Of a DNA stretch of 64,000 bases, positions 35,883 to 47,000 are shown piece after piece; within the stretch, counting starts at the first letter, position 1; every line of letters starts with the position of its first letter. This DNA is from Ischnura elegans (taxonomy: Eukaryota; Arthropoda; Insecta; Odonata; Coenagrionidae): positions 74,375,992 to 74,439,991 of the forward strand of contig NC_060253.1 of the NCBI RefSeq assembly GCF_921293095.1, written 5' to 3'. The notes under the pieces are model-generated. The model was given only the letters and a program-made list of their open reading frames with translations, made no database searches and was not told the origin of the DNA. A program made the position numbers and the translations under genes.

Positions 35883-36763
35883 TAGTGATGGGCAAAATCG
35901 ATCATTTTAGTGATTCAATCATTTTGACTCGAGTCACATAAGTGATTCAATCAATTGATTCAATCACTATGATCGAAAAAACTCAAATCAAGATTCAATC
36001 ACTATGATCGAAAAGACTCAAAGGAGTCATGATTGAAAAGACTCAAAAGGAATCATGATCGAAAAGACTCAATCAATGGATGTAATAAATCACTTTGAAT
36101 AATCGAATAAATACTGCCTCATCTGCGAAGAGCATTGGTAACGCTGATTGCTATCCATATTATCATTTCATATACTATTTTAATTGTGAATTCCTAGATG
36201 AGTAAATTAGATTGCAAAAATGAAGGAAGCAGTGTCATGAAAATATTTGGGAAGGCGAAACTGCCACAGTTTCTTAACACTAATAAAATAATTTCTAACT
36301 ATAGTTGATCAAAATATAACACAAAATACACCACACACTATGCATGAATCTGATCTGCAGGATAATTTTATGAACGGCACAATAAAATATAACCAGCTTT
36401 AACTTCTACTTCTTAACGTTATCCTACAGGAGTCATCTTAATATTTTCCTTTTACGTGTATTGGTGTTATTAATACTGATAACTGCTGGAAAACATTTAA
36501 GAAAAAGATTACACAAGTATTCAGTTCTTCATAACATAGTATTTATTTTATCACAACTATTTCTACCCTGACGAAAAGAGATTAAGCATAGGTCGTTCCA
36601 AATTTTGAATCAAACCGGAAACCGAGATGATTGATATGAAACCGGAAGTCGGAGTGATTGATGATTGATGATCGACTTGTTTAACGAAATGAATCATGAG
36701 TCATTTGATTCACCTAGTGATTCAATCTTTTTGATCGAATCGTTCATGATCGACCCATCACTA
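35883..36763. mobile_element. Non-autonomous hAT element, 881 bp
   Basis: Exact 8-bp target duplications CCGGGTAC lie at 35875-35882 and 36764-36771. The ends are TAGTGATGGGCAAAATCGATC-like at the left and TAGTGATGGGTCGATCATGA-like read inward from the right. The left part has tandem units of about 30 bases built on ATGATCGAAAAGACTCAA (35970-36075). GATTCAATC-type motifs occur at both ends. Confidence 0.88.
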
Positions 36764-38170
36764 CCGGGTACTGTAGAAAAGATAATTATATTCAGACCGT
36801 ATTTGTCAAGAAACACAAGTCGGAACACACGAGCGTTCTTCATTCCACCCCAATTCCATTGTAACTACTATTTTTCCTCATTGTTAGAGAAAAGCTCAAC
36901 TTTATACGTATGTTCTCTATCTATTTTCCCTTCTTCTGGGATACTACGAATCCATTCTTGAATACCCTCCTTTCCCTTTCCCCAACTTGAATTCATGAAT
37001 AAAACATACCTTCTCAGATCATTCTCAGGTGAAAATGATAATTAACGCAGGTCACTCAACAAGAATATTTTGAATACGATCGATGATAATTAATGTATAA
37101 CTTTCGTGATAATATTCTGTCTTCCATGACGACTTGTGAAAGGCTACCTATCTCCCTTTCACCATAACGATGCAATCATTAATTTTGACGATTCGATCGA
37201 AGATTTAAACTTAAAAGAGTACAGAAACTATTGAAAAAAGAGAGCAGACGTGAAGGACAATGAGAATAATTTTCCAAACGAATGATCCGACATTACTACT
37301 GTGGTAATAAGAACTTATTATTAAAATTACGTAACTCTAGAATTTGTCTGCAATATGTCTTGAAGCTGGGCTGAGCGATTCAAAGTTTAAATATTTAATG
37401 TTGGATCTTTAGATTTTCCAAACAAAAACTTGTCAAATCAAACTCAAAACAAACAAAAAACTTGATCATCAAAATTTGATGATTAATTTTTTTTGCTCTT
37501 ATAAACGTCTCACGCGTAAAAGTTGGATTTATGCTAATCATTAAAAAAAATTTCCTTTGCTGAAGTAATATCACAGAGTAACCTGCCTCTTTGGTAAGGG
37601 GTAACTAAGTTTGCATGGAGGTGAAGCGAGGCTCTCATGGATTTTATCTCTAGAGGATAGATAAGCATGAATATCTAATAGCCTTGTTAAGAGGGGTAAA
37701 TATTATCAAGGAAATCGATGACAGTACCTTTAGCAGTAAATAGAATAAGAACAAATGAAATTTGACGGGCACCAATCGACTTTGGATTCAACTTAATAAC
37801 AGCACATTTAAATGGCATATAAAATTTATTTATAAAGACTGATTTAAACTTCTTCTGGAGCAGTAGGCGTCGGAGTTTCGTTGCTCTCAGGAGTAAAAAA
37901 TGGTTAACACTACCCAAGACAAAACTTATTTTGGGCCCAAATATAGTTCTTCCCAAATAATTCAGTCTCTTTAAACATGAAAGTCACGATAACATGATGA
38001 GATTTACTCATGTAGATAAAGAACAAATTTATAGCTTAATGGCGATCTAAATTTAAATTTGAAAATTTGTTGCGGTGACAAAAATCAAAACTATATCTTC
38101 AAGTGTACTCCGAAGGATATAGCACATTACTACTAGCGAATGAACACGTAGTATTTCTGTGCAATTTTTC

Positions 38171-38240
38171 TCAAGGATAGAAATTATACTTTCATGCAAA
38201 TACTCTCAAGGATAGAAATTATACTTTCATGCAAATACTC
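38171..38240. repeat. Exact 35-bp tandem duplication
   Basis: Bases 38171-38205 and 38206-38240 are identical, beginning TCAAGGATAGAAATTATAC. Perfect identity suggests a recent event or an assembly artefact. Confidence 0.85.
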
Positions 38241-38592
38241 GAAATTCATATCTCCATAAAGCATAAACGAGTCAAGGTAAAAATTTCACTTTCCCGAAAA
38301 AAAATATATATTGAATACGCAAGTCGTGACCGATTACGGAAAAACTGGTAACGCACTCATCTGCCACAGGACTATGGAACTTTCACTTTGCAACCCATTA
38401 TTATAAGATGTGCCGTCGCATATATTCGGAAAGAGGAAAAGATGTTCGCGATGCGACCATCCTATCCCTGCGGCGTTTTAAAAGTATCATCCTGAGAAAA
38501 GAAATGGCTTCTTCTCCGTTTCGTATCGAGAAGTTCCATGTTTTCAGTTTCTCACGCGGTCAAAGGGATTCGATTGAGTGCACGAGGATTTT

Positions 38593-38622
38593 CACTCGTC
38601 TTGAACTTACTCAAGACGAGTG
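38593..38622. repeat. Perfect 12-bp hairpin
   Basis: CACTCGTCTTGA, loop ACTTAC, then TCAAGACGAGTG. Confidence 0.8.
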
Positions 38623-38719
38623 AGTGTACATTTAGGTGCAAGGAACTCATTGTCTCCAAAAATGAAAGTTTCATTAACAAACGGGCAAATACTCAGTTAA
38701 AAATCTTATGGTCGCAAGA

Positions 38720-38950
38720 GGGTCGTTCACTTCGAATCCACCAAATGAATGTTGCATTTATGAGTAGTTCGCAAGTTTTGCCTTTGGCAAATGTGTAAGC
38801 GTTATTTGTTAGTATGCGTAACATTTCTACTTATGTCCGTGTGGTGTGGATGTGGGAATCCTCTTGAATGCTACATCTGGTGATTGATCACCCCCTGCCA
38901 AATACCCCAGAGATGGCTCGCAGGGTATTATGTAAATGTTTTTTAATGTA
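38720..38950 (-). repeat. GCGAGCCACC dispersed repeat, copy A (minus)
   Basis: The reverse strand reads ATAATACCCTGCGAGCCATC, TTTGGCAGGGGGTGATCA, CCACACGGACATAA and TTACGCATACTAACA, then an AAGGCAAAACTTGC block. The same order is seen in the copies listed below. Confidence 0.7.
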
Positions 38951-39232
38951 AATTATAAATCGTAAAAATAATATAAAATTTTATTTTCTAGTTTGATTTT
39001 GTTGGTACTCGTTTTGCTGTTCGGCATTCGACTAGTTTCATGCAACTGCATAGATATTTATTTAATAATTTGTATTATTTTGCATGGTTTCAGTGAACTA
39101 GCACGGTACAATGCATGATCTGTGAGAGCTCAAACTGCCTGCGTGATTATGTTACAGCCTATTTTTTTAGACGACTATGAATACGTAGCATATTACATGC
39201 TGCATTTTGGTGTAAACTCACCCTCAAACACC

Positions 39233-39262
39233 ATTTAGGTGGCTCGCAGGGTATTATGTAGA
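39233..39262 (-). repeat. GCGAGCCACC repeat, terminal fragment
   Basis: GGTGGCTCGCAGGGTATTAT followed by GTAGATGT is only the terminal block of the family. Confidence 0.6.
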
Positions 39263-39288
39263 TGTATGTACAGTACACTCCAAGTCAC

Positions 39289-39480
39289 TGCCGGCCCCGT
39301 TGGGGGTGGGATAATTCCCTTGCCTGCAACACAAGAGGTCGCGGGCCCGATTCTCGCCTGGTTAATTTGACCCTATCCAAAGCATACTTGTTCGTTTACG
39401 TTTGATTATTAAGATGGAAAACCCTGATGTAAAAGGCCAATGGTGCTGCTTTCGGTGGTATAGGAGTAAATTAAAAAAGA
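39289..39480 (+). repeat. tRNA-derived SINE, second family
   Basis: Head GCCGGCCCCGTTGGGGGTGG, then CAAGAGGTCGCGGGCCCGAT with a mutated B box, then a body ending in an A-rich tail after GGTGGTATAGGAG. It differs from the family at 51946. Confidence 0.55.
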
Positions 39481-39899
39481 TATGTATAAATTAATGCTCA
39501 ATTATAAAAATCCCGTACATGGAAGGAAAGATAGAACTCGACGAAAATAATCTTCCCCAAACGGCCATTCCCTCTTTAAGTTTGAATAAGAAGACGCCAA
39601 AGTTCTCGCCCAATTTATTCGAGCTGGTGACGTCATTAGAATCAAGGTTCAATTACTCGTTCGGGGAGACTCGCTCAAAGAGTATAAACTAAAACTAAAT
39701 ACGTAGTGCTGATGCACGAAGCCGAGGAGTAGCTCAGAAGCGGTGGATCCACACCGCATGAGTTCGTAACGTAAACTTATCATCAAACGGTTATGGCTTT
39801 TGATTTTTCATCGCACGAGAGGTCATCGAAAAAAATGCGGGTATCTTTATTTTTCAAACTCTATAAAAGTCGACAGTGAAATAAAATTGTCTACATATA

Positions 39900-40250
39900 T
39901 ATAATACCCTGCGAGCCACCGCTAGGGTAGTCGATGAGTCGGTACCCGAAACGTCGCGTCGGCGCTCTCATATGATCTTACCCGCGCGGTATCCCGAACA
40001 GAGTTTTTACACACCGCTGGGGAATTTGGCAGGGGGTGATCAATCACCATCATGCAATATGATTCCCATGTATACACCACACGGTCATAAAATTATTACG
40101 CATACTAACACATTATACTTCCACATCCATTTCAAGGCAAAGCTTGCTAACTACTCATAAAGGAAATCTGCCAATACACAAATCTTCAACACAAAAAACA
40201 TGCTATTAAAAATACTAGGACTACTACTACTACTAATACTACTAATTCAG
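39900..40250 (+). repeat. GCGAGCCACC repeat, copy C, interrupted by an insert
   Basis: It begins ATAATACCCTGCGAGCCACC, is broken at about 39923 by roughly 95 foreign bases, and resumes at TTTGGCAGGGGGTGATCA (40026). It then carries the ACCACACGGTCATAA and AAGGCAAAGCTTGC blocks. CACCGCT occurs on both sides of the insert. The insert is described in the findings. Confidence 0.65.
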
Positions 40251-40843
40251 AAATATGCATTAAGGAATACATAAGTTATTAGGCTACACTAAAAGTTTAC
40301 TAACCTATTTGTAAGTTCTAACGCTGGCTTTATAGTCTTTTATTGATCGTGGAAAAAACGAATTTCTGATTTATCTGTTCTACAGTCTATCTCTCTTATT
40401 TTATTTATTTGATCTGATCTACTTAAGTATGTGGGCCTTCGTAAGATATGGGTAACTTCGCCGGAAAATATACTGTTCTTGAATTTGCAAAATAATTAAT
40501 AGGTTTACTTTATTTTTCAGACTACGAAGTAGATGCTCATTGGATGCGTTCCCATACCGCGCAGCTATGCGCGCCTCTAAATGCAATGAACAACATTTAC
40601 GAAAACTCGGGTAGAGAAGATTTTGAGTGATCCCTTAATATGAACAGATATCTCTCGACCAAGGTGCACATAATAGGTGCCTATTATACGCACCTTGTCT
40701 CTCGACTGTTTGACAGAAGCGAATCGAACCGCACCGTGGAAATCTACATTTGAACTCGTCCGTCTAAGTTTCCTCAGATAAGCTCGTCCTTGTGGGAATC
40801 CCCCTAGTTGGGAATTTGGAGTGAATCAAATACATTCAACGCA
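40251..40843. other. Intergenic with an imperfect hairpin
   Basis: Bases 40660-40697 are an inverted repeat, CAAGGTGCACATAATAGG against its reverse complement at 16 of 18. Nothing else is supported. Confidence 0.55.
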
Positions 40844-40846
40844 TTA

Positions 40847-42310
40847 AGCCGATGTCCCACGGTCAAATTTGCGTCAAAATATTTTGATCAAAATTTGATG
40901 CAACTGACGCGCACCCTGTCCCACGGTCAAAATTTTGTCCAACTGGCTTTTGGTCCTATCGTTTGTACAAATCACCGATTTGTACAAATGGATAGGACAG
41001 GTTCTAAATTTTCATCCAATTGGATGAAACCAACCAATCACGGGGCCTTTGACAAAAAAGCATCGCCAAGCGCTGACACACAGGCCAAATACGTTAAACT
41101 TATTTATCGTCTGCATGAGTATTTTAATTAATAATTATGTATATTATGGACACAAAAATAAACTTTGTTGTATTCCACACAGTATGCATTAAAAACCCAA
41201 CCGGTTTCCACCTTTTCAGGTCGTTATCTTAATCGTAAACCTCTAGGTAAGGACCTGAAAAGATCGAAACCGGTTGAGTTTTTTCATTAGTATTGTATGG
41301 AATACTAAAAGGTTTAGTTTTAAATTTATAATATCACCATACCACGAAGTGAATTCACAAAACATTATTTCAAATTTATATATACGTTCGTGATCGTCTA
41401 TTTCATCGCCTGGTGTGGCCCTAAAGGTAAATATGAGCAAAAATTTGTCTTAGTGATAGGCGATGGAAGCTCTCAACTAGGAAATCCGTAATAATCAGTT
41501 GATCTCAAATAGAAAGGAAGCGATCTTTAGAATCGCAATCCCAGGAGGGATGTTTTGGAAATAATGAAAGATTTACTTAAGGTATCGAGGCCGAATTTTA
41601 CGCTTTATGGAAGGCATAAAATGCGAGCGAGCAGCTGGAGAAATGACTCATATGAACTGACGATTGTACCTGTGAAACACTACAGCTGCCCGTTTCTATT
41701 ACTATGGTTATAGGATAAGGACCTTATTTTATAAACTGCTAGATTAGGAGAGAAAAATGTGATTTAAATGCACGCTTACAGCACTATTCATAACATCTCC
41801 TCAACCACAATGTCCATCATTTATTAATAACATTTTCCTCGCGGGAATAAACTGCCTCACGTTTGTATCCTGGCGTTTTATTCTGCCCTCAACCTTGCTG
41901 ATAAGGGACATGAAAATATCCTGACTTGTCGTCAATTATTATCGATAATAAACGGGAACATCAGCGACCAACTCCTTCTCCAACATGTTTAGCATGCTTA
42001 TTCCAACGCTTTCATACCCCTTTTCCAGCCAAGGCCAAGTTCAGCATTCCTTCTGTTTTCTTTTTTTCGCATCTTTAATGTTCAAGAGGCCTGTTCAAAC
42101 AATTTCGCCTGCTTAAAAAGAAAGAATCCTCCACCTCCACAAGTTTCCTAGTTGTTTACATAAATATCGTCTTTCGTTTGTTTTTGATCAAAATGAGATG
42201 CATCGTGGGACACCCCCAGTCCAGTTGTATCAAAATATTTGCATCAAAATTTTTGGACAAAAATTTTGATCAAAATATTTTGACGCAAATTTGACCGTGG
42301 GACATCGGCT
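40847..42310. mobile_element. DNA transposon, 1464 bp, about 50-bp inverted ends
   Basis: Flanked by TTA (40844-40846 and 42311-42313). The left end AGCCGATGTCCCACGGTCAA is the exact reverse complement of the right end for at least 20 bases, and the match continues through AATTTGCGTCAAAATATT and beyond. GTCCCACGGTC is repeated subterminally (near 40918), as is the reverse form (near 42204). A TWA duplication fits PIF/Harbinger. No transposase frame is present. A separate snap-back element lies inside at 41171-41303. Confidence 0.82.
41171..41303. repeat. Nested snap-back element
   Basis: Arms of about 52 bases (41171-41222 and 41252-41303) are inverted copies carrying AACCGGTTTC and CTTTTCAGGTC, with a 29-base loop. 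It lies inside the larger element, so it probably inserted later. Confidence 0.7.
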
Positions 42311-42313
42311 TTA

Positions 42314-43212
42314 CGTATCAATGCACTTATCAGGCGTGTACAAAGCGATAGATTAATTTCTTGGATCAATGGAAAAACCTGCAATATGCAAAGAAGTTAA
42401 CGGGGTATTATTTGAATGGATATAGGAGTGTACAGAGGAGGGACCTTTGTAGGTCTATTTGGCTGAGATAATACACCAATAATGGGACACGTAAATCACA
42501 TTAATATTACATTCAAATTTCTCTTGATGCTGATGGTATCTCATTAGCTATGTTGTAATTTCCATGTAATATGACATTAGTCTCACTCACGCCCCCCTTC
42601 TTGTGTGGGCGTTTGTCTGCAGTGGTGCTCCTATCTATCTATTGATATATCCTTATATTATATCTCCAATATAATAGATTATTTAGGGGGACAGACACAG
42701 GTTTAATGACGCTGGATGTGCCACTTTATTTTATCAATTCATAGCCGAGTTGTATAAGTTATACAATGAATGATTCGTTTTAGAATGTAGTAAAGACAGC
42801 TAAGTATCATTGATATCTATAATTTGCTCTACCCACAATCTCCATCGCGTTTGCTTGGGATCTGGCTGGGTCACCCTGTGATTATTTACAAGTCTGCCAC
42901 CACTATTAAATTGCTTCGCCACATAAATCAAAGCAAAACAAAAAATATGAGCTGCAGCCCTGAAAAGAGCTTTGTTACTTAAAAGAAGCATGCCAAGCGT
43001 TGTAAGAAAGTTCGTTTTCTGCTCTCATACATTTGTATAAAAGCACTTGCGAGCTTTTAATAAATCGAGAAATGGGGCGTCGGTCGTGGAGAGCCTGCAG
43101 CGTCAAACAAATTCGTTCGGGAACGTCTCCAGATTTCACATACACAGTCTGCCGGTCCTCCTCCTCAAGTCCCTTTTCATGGTCAACCACACGCCTCGAT
43201 GTTCTGAGTGTG
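42314..43212. other. Intergenic, decayed coding-like fragment
   Basis: Minus-strand frames at 42800-42991 and 42975-43256 overlap in different frames. The first contains VTQPDPKQTRWRLWVEQ, which resembles retroelement protein style but is too short to assign. A TATAAAAG box occurs near 43035 on the + strand. Confidence 0.3.
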
Positions 43213-44129
43213 AAGGTCTGATTACACGATACATTAACACTTTGAGTGCCGGCCACTAATTTTTAAGCCCTACTGAAAAATCCAGCCATTTTTACTGAAT
43301 TCGCAAATTTTTTTAAAACATCATCATCAAAAATATATTTATATCGATGTGTATTGCAATAAAAATGGACTTTGCTCTTCTTCATGAATGAGTTGAATAA
43401 CATTCATTGCTAACTTTTAAATATATATTTTAATAATGAAAACCAACTGTTTTCGAAAAATAAAAAAAAGTTGCAACAAATGATGTATCGCCATAAAATG
43501 CATAATATTTTTTATTACGCTCAATTTGAACTATTTAAGCCATGGAAATCATACAAAAGCTTTGTTCCAAGCAAATCATTCAAAATCCTGGATGACAAAA
43601 GGGGTCACTAATACCTCAATGAACGGTTCTTTCCTCACACTCAATTTTCACACTAATTAGGCTGAGATAAGGGTGCCGGTAGCTACAGAGGACTTTTCGT
43701 CCTCAAGACATTAAAATAACTTTTTCCATGGAGCAGTTGATTTTTGAAATAACAGAACCACTAAGCAGTAAACTGGAAAAGTATCATGGGCGAAATATTA
43801 CATCTTCACGCAAACAAAGCAATAAAATAGAAAGACGTAATATTACGTCCATGGAAATCCTCAGAAGGATTAGTAGAACGTAATATTACGCCCATGGCGC
43901 GCAAAGTGTTAGCACGTACGGGTTAATGTCTAAATGTATGAACGCGAGAATGAACGCCAAAATTCACCGTGTAACCTGCGCACCAAATTGTGCGAATGCA
44001 TGCACAGAAAATAGACTTTGTTCTAATTTAGTTCATGCATTCGTACATGTTCCGCTACTGTCCACAAAAATCATTCATGCAAACAGACATAAAGTCGAAC
44101 GTGTTAATACATCGTGTAAACATGCCTTT
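43213..44129. mobile_element. GGTCTGATTACACG MITE split by a nested element
   Basis: Its left end AAGGTCTGATTACACGAT and its right end, read inward as AAGGCATGTTTACACGAT, match each other and the element at 16169-16391. The interior blocks GTTAATGTCTAAATGTATGAA and TTCATGCAAACAGACAT-like also match that copy. It is interrupted at 43238-43908. Confidence 0.7.
43238..43908. mobile_element. Nested piggyBac-like MITE, 671 bp
   Basis: Flanked by TTAA (43234-43237) and TTAG (43909-43912). The ends are CACTTTGAGTGCC and, read inward from the right, CACTTTGCGCGCC. Two copies of a palindrome, ACGTAATATTACGT (43835-43848) and ACGTAATATTACG (43878-43890), lie near the right end. It has no transposase frame. 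Confidence 0.75.
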
Positions 44130-45910
44130 ACACCTGAAGCTTTCAATTTTGTCCACAGAGATACTTTCTATTTCAAGCAAAGGCGTAGTGTACGTGCACT
44201 CGGAACGTTGGCATCAGAGCGTTGTGACCGAAGCAACGACATTTCATGCTCTGACTTACATCAGACATCAGCACTTAGGTGTGAAATAGCACTTACCTCT
44301 TTCACGAAATAACAGCGGTAGCAGGGATCAGGGAAATTGGTGACTTGTAGGTACACACGGAGAGCACCAGCAGCACTTTTACAACTTCGGAAGCGTCTGT
44401 TGGGCGTTGGGTTGGCACACGTGTTTGACAAACGAAAATGTCTCCACCGAAATCCACTGGGATGTTGTCTCAAAAGTATTAAAAAAAAATCACATCTAAA
44501 TAGCACTAGGGAATTGAGGTACTTCGTTCTGTGGAAAGGGGAGTTATGGTTCGCCTTCCTCAATCATAGCTGCGCTCACTTCACGCGGGCAAGAATATGC
44601 TAGGCACTCTTTGAGAACTAGGCACTTGTCACACACCTTCACACTCACGATTATTACGACTCACTGGAAAGATCTAGAACCAACTAGCTCGACGTGGCTC
44701 GCACAACGGCCGCTAGACACTGACTACCGACGAATGACAATCGGCTCTCGACCCTTTTGCACTATCCTATCCTTGAGAACTGTGCATTTTTTCCTTGACG
44801 AGTACGGCCGTGTAAAGAGGAATTCTGGGTTCCCTCAACTGGTGCAATTCACGTACCTCCTTTAGTGGTTGAATGCAACACTGAAAACTTCCGATGGGCG
44901 CGTTAGAACCAAACGCTCAAATTTCTCCCGTGCACTTCGCTTGAAAATAACGACCGGATGAGGAAAGGGAAACAATGATGGTGCAAAATACCTCAAGATT
45001 ATTTTTCTTCTAACTTGTGTTTTCAAATCGAATATCCTTGTTTACCTTGTACAGCTTGTCTTAATTATCTCTTGTACTTTATTATATTTTCTCTGACTAC
45101 TAAGTTGTGATTTGTTTTCTGTAGTTCTTAGAAGTGTATGGGTTGATTCTATCTAGGTAGGAAGTCACGCTAGCCTCAATTCAGAGCATTTGTTTACGTA
45201 ATAATTTTCAAAGCATAACTACTGCGGCATTCCAAATACTCCCTTCCGCTACCAATATTATTTCCCTTTTCAAATAGTGAGTCATTTTCCACGTTCTAAA
45301 TCCTCACCTACATTTCCCATTTGGCGAGAGTCACGGAGGTGATCACAACATGTCGGCGATTTGAACGGAAATGATTACTTCCTCATAGGAAGTGATGTCT
45401 TATTTTTTTAACGAACGCGTGATCACGAAGGAAGTCATTTTCGTCGACCAATTAAAACTGTCTCACTTAATTGTCTGAACATCACGACGCGCATCGCCAA
45501 TTCTCGAGGAGACATCTCGATGGAGTCCTCTTCCTTTCAAAGGATGATACATTATCTGATTAGCTAAACGCTCGACTAGCTAAACGCGGAAGCCATTCAG
45601 AGTAGAATAGATGCATCGTCCAGGCCCTGTGTCGATGCAGTATCCGAATAAACCTTTAAACAAAAGTATAAATAGTTTCGACCGCAATCTAACCATCAAA
45701 TCCTCATTACCTTCGACAAAATTTTGTTACCCGCATTATTTTTATTTACATTCATTATTGCAATTATTGCAAGCCGCGCAACTCTACACCCACACTTGTG
45801 GAGAGACTTAAAGGAATAATTAATGATTAAAATTATTTTTCCCGTCTCTTATAGTATCTTTATAAAATTTCTAGAGTTTAACCACAGTTGACTTTTCGTA
45901 AGTATGTATG
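44130..45910. other. Intergenic, CpG-richer stretch 44290-45000
   Basis: The stretch is less AT-rich than its surroundings. On the minus strand a frame ending CYRCYFVKE is followed by a good donor GTAAGT (44297 downward), so a 5' exon of a minus-strand gene is possible. No downstream exon was found, so I do not call a gene. Confidence 0.3.
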
Positions 45911-45916
45911 TGTAGT

Positions 45917-46199
45917 CAGTGGTGTAGCTAGGAATTTGAAATGGGAGGGATGGGGTTTACCGGAGATTTCGGGGTCCATCCGGGGATGTATGGGAAGCAC
46001 CCCAGAGTAAATGGGGATCCTCCCCCGGAAAATTTTGGGATTTTTGATGCTGAAAACGTGGTTTTTAGGACTCAAAAACAGTAATTTTTTACTAGTATTT
46101 ATTAAAAGTTATTTATTGAGGCCATCTTACTCGTTTTTGGCGCCTCTTATAAAGGCTCAAGAGAGGGTTGTAACCCCCCTCCCCTTGGCTACGCCACTG
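45917..46199. mobile_element. MITE, 283 bp, 6-bp flanking repeat
   Basis: The ends are CAGTGGTGTAGCTAGG and, read inward from the right, CAGTGGCGTAGCCAAGG. TGTAGT flanks it exactly (45911-45916 and 46200-46205). The ends look hAT-like but the duplication is six rather than eight bases. Confidence 0.75.
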
Positions 46200-46205
46200 T
46201 GTAGT

Positions 46206-46643
46206 TAATCCTCGTAGAGCAATGCCTGATGAGACGTGAATAATCCAGGGCGCGGGCATATTTCTAGAATTCGTGTAAGCCCTAGAACTCATTTTCCTGG
46301 CTTAACGAGAAAAATTCTTTCGGCTTCAGAGATAAAAAGGGATGTTTGTGGTAATATAATGTATTTATCAATAACTGGATTGAAAGCTGGGAAAATTTAG
46401 CACGCTTAAACAAGGTAATGACAAATGTTTGATTTTCAAAAGGGGCCATTATTGGTTCACCTCGCACTACTTACGTCGCATTCGTCTTCAAGAAAGGTAT
46501 TCCATCCTTTGATAGGTCAGAATCAGTCTTCTTGTCGGCTTTCTTCCCTAGTCTTTCATCAGTTCATGATTGCTGGCGTAGCACATACCCTACCATTACG
46601 ATTTTGCTTAATAAAATACAGACTGTATGTATTTTATGTCATC
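46206..46643. other. Intergenic, nothing supported
   Basis: No structure beyond short chance frames. Confidence 0.5.
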
Positions 46644-46758
46644 ATTATCTTATTCTTATCTTATTCTTATCTTATTCTTATCTTATTCTTATCTTATTCT
46701 TATCTTATTCTTATCTTATTCTTATCTTATTCTTATCTTATCTTATTCTTATCTTATC
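46644..46758. repeat. Minisatellite, 11-base unit TTATTCTTATC
   Basis: About ten units, partly degenerating to TTATC at the right end. It is open in three + strand frames, giving hydrophobic Ile/Leu/Tyr repeat peptides that are artefacts of the repeat. Confidence 0.9.
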
Positions 46759-46947
46759 ACTATATCAATTATAGCCGAAGTTAAAAATTATACCGATTAT
46801 GTATTAAACCAATTATAAACGAAGAAACAGCAACATCAGGATTCAAAGGACTCGAGATTCCTCTCCAGTTTTCTTTCCCTTTTGTGCACTTAGGCTGTGG
46901 AATATTTTTTCATTGCTATTACATGCACATGCCTAGGTCTTCAAAAT

Positions 46948-47000
46948 ACACTGCGAGCCACCAACAGGCCGTTTTGTGGGGATGACTTATCACCAGCATG
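46948..47000 (+). repeat. GCGAGCCACC repeat, fragment D
   Basis: ACACTGCGAGCCACC, then a diverged GTGGGGATGACTTATCACC block and GCATGTAGC. Confidence 0.5.

Larger units (their letters stand above)
36772..38719. other. Intergenic with a 35-bp tandem duplication and a hairpin
   Basis: AT-rich. The duplication at 38171-38240 and the hairpin at 38593-38622 are the only structured parts seen. Confidence 0.5.

Noticed and set aside
42800-42991. Conserved protein fragment with QPDPKQTRWRLWVEQ
   Set aside because: It resembles retroelement proteins in style only and is too short and frame-broken to assign.
46425-46818. Three overlapping + frames with Ile/Leu/Tyr-rich repeats, membrane-protein-like
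   Set aside because: They are the translation of the 11-base minisatellite in each frame.
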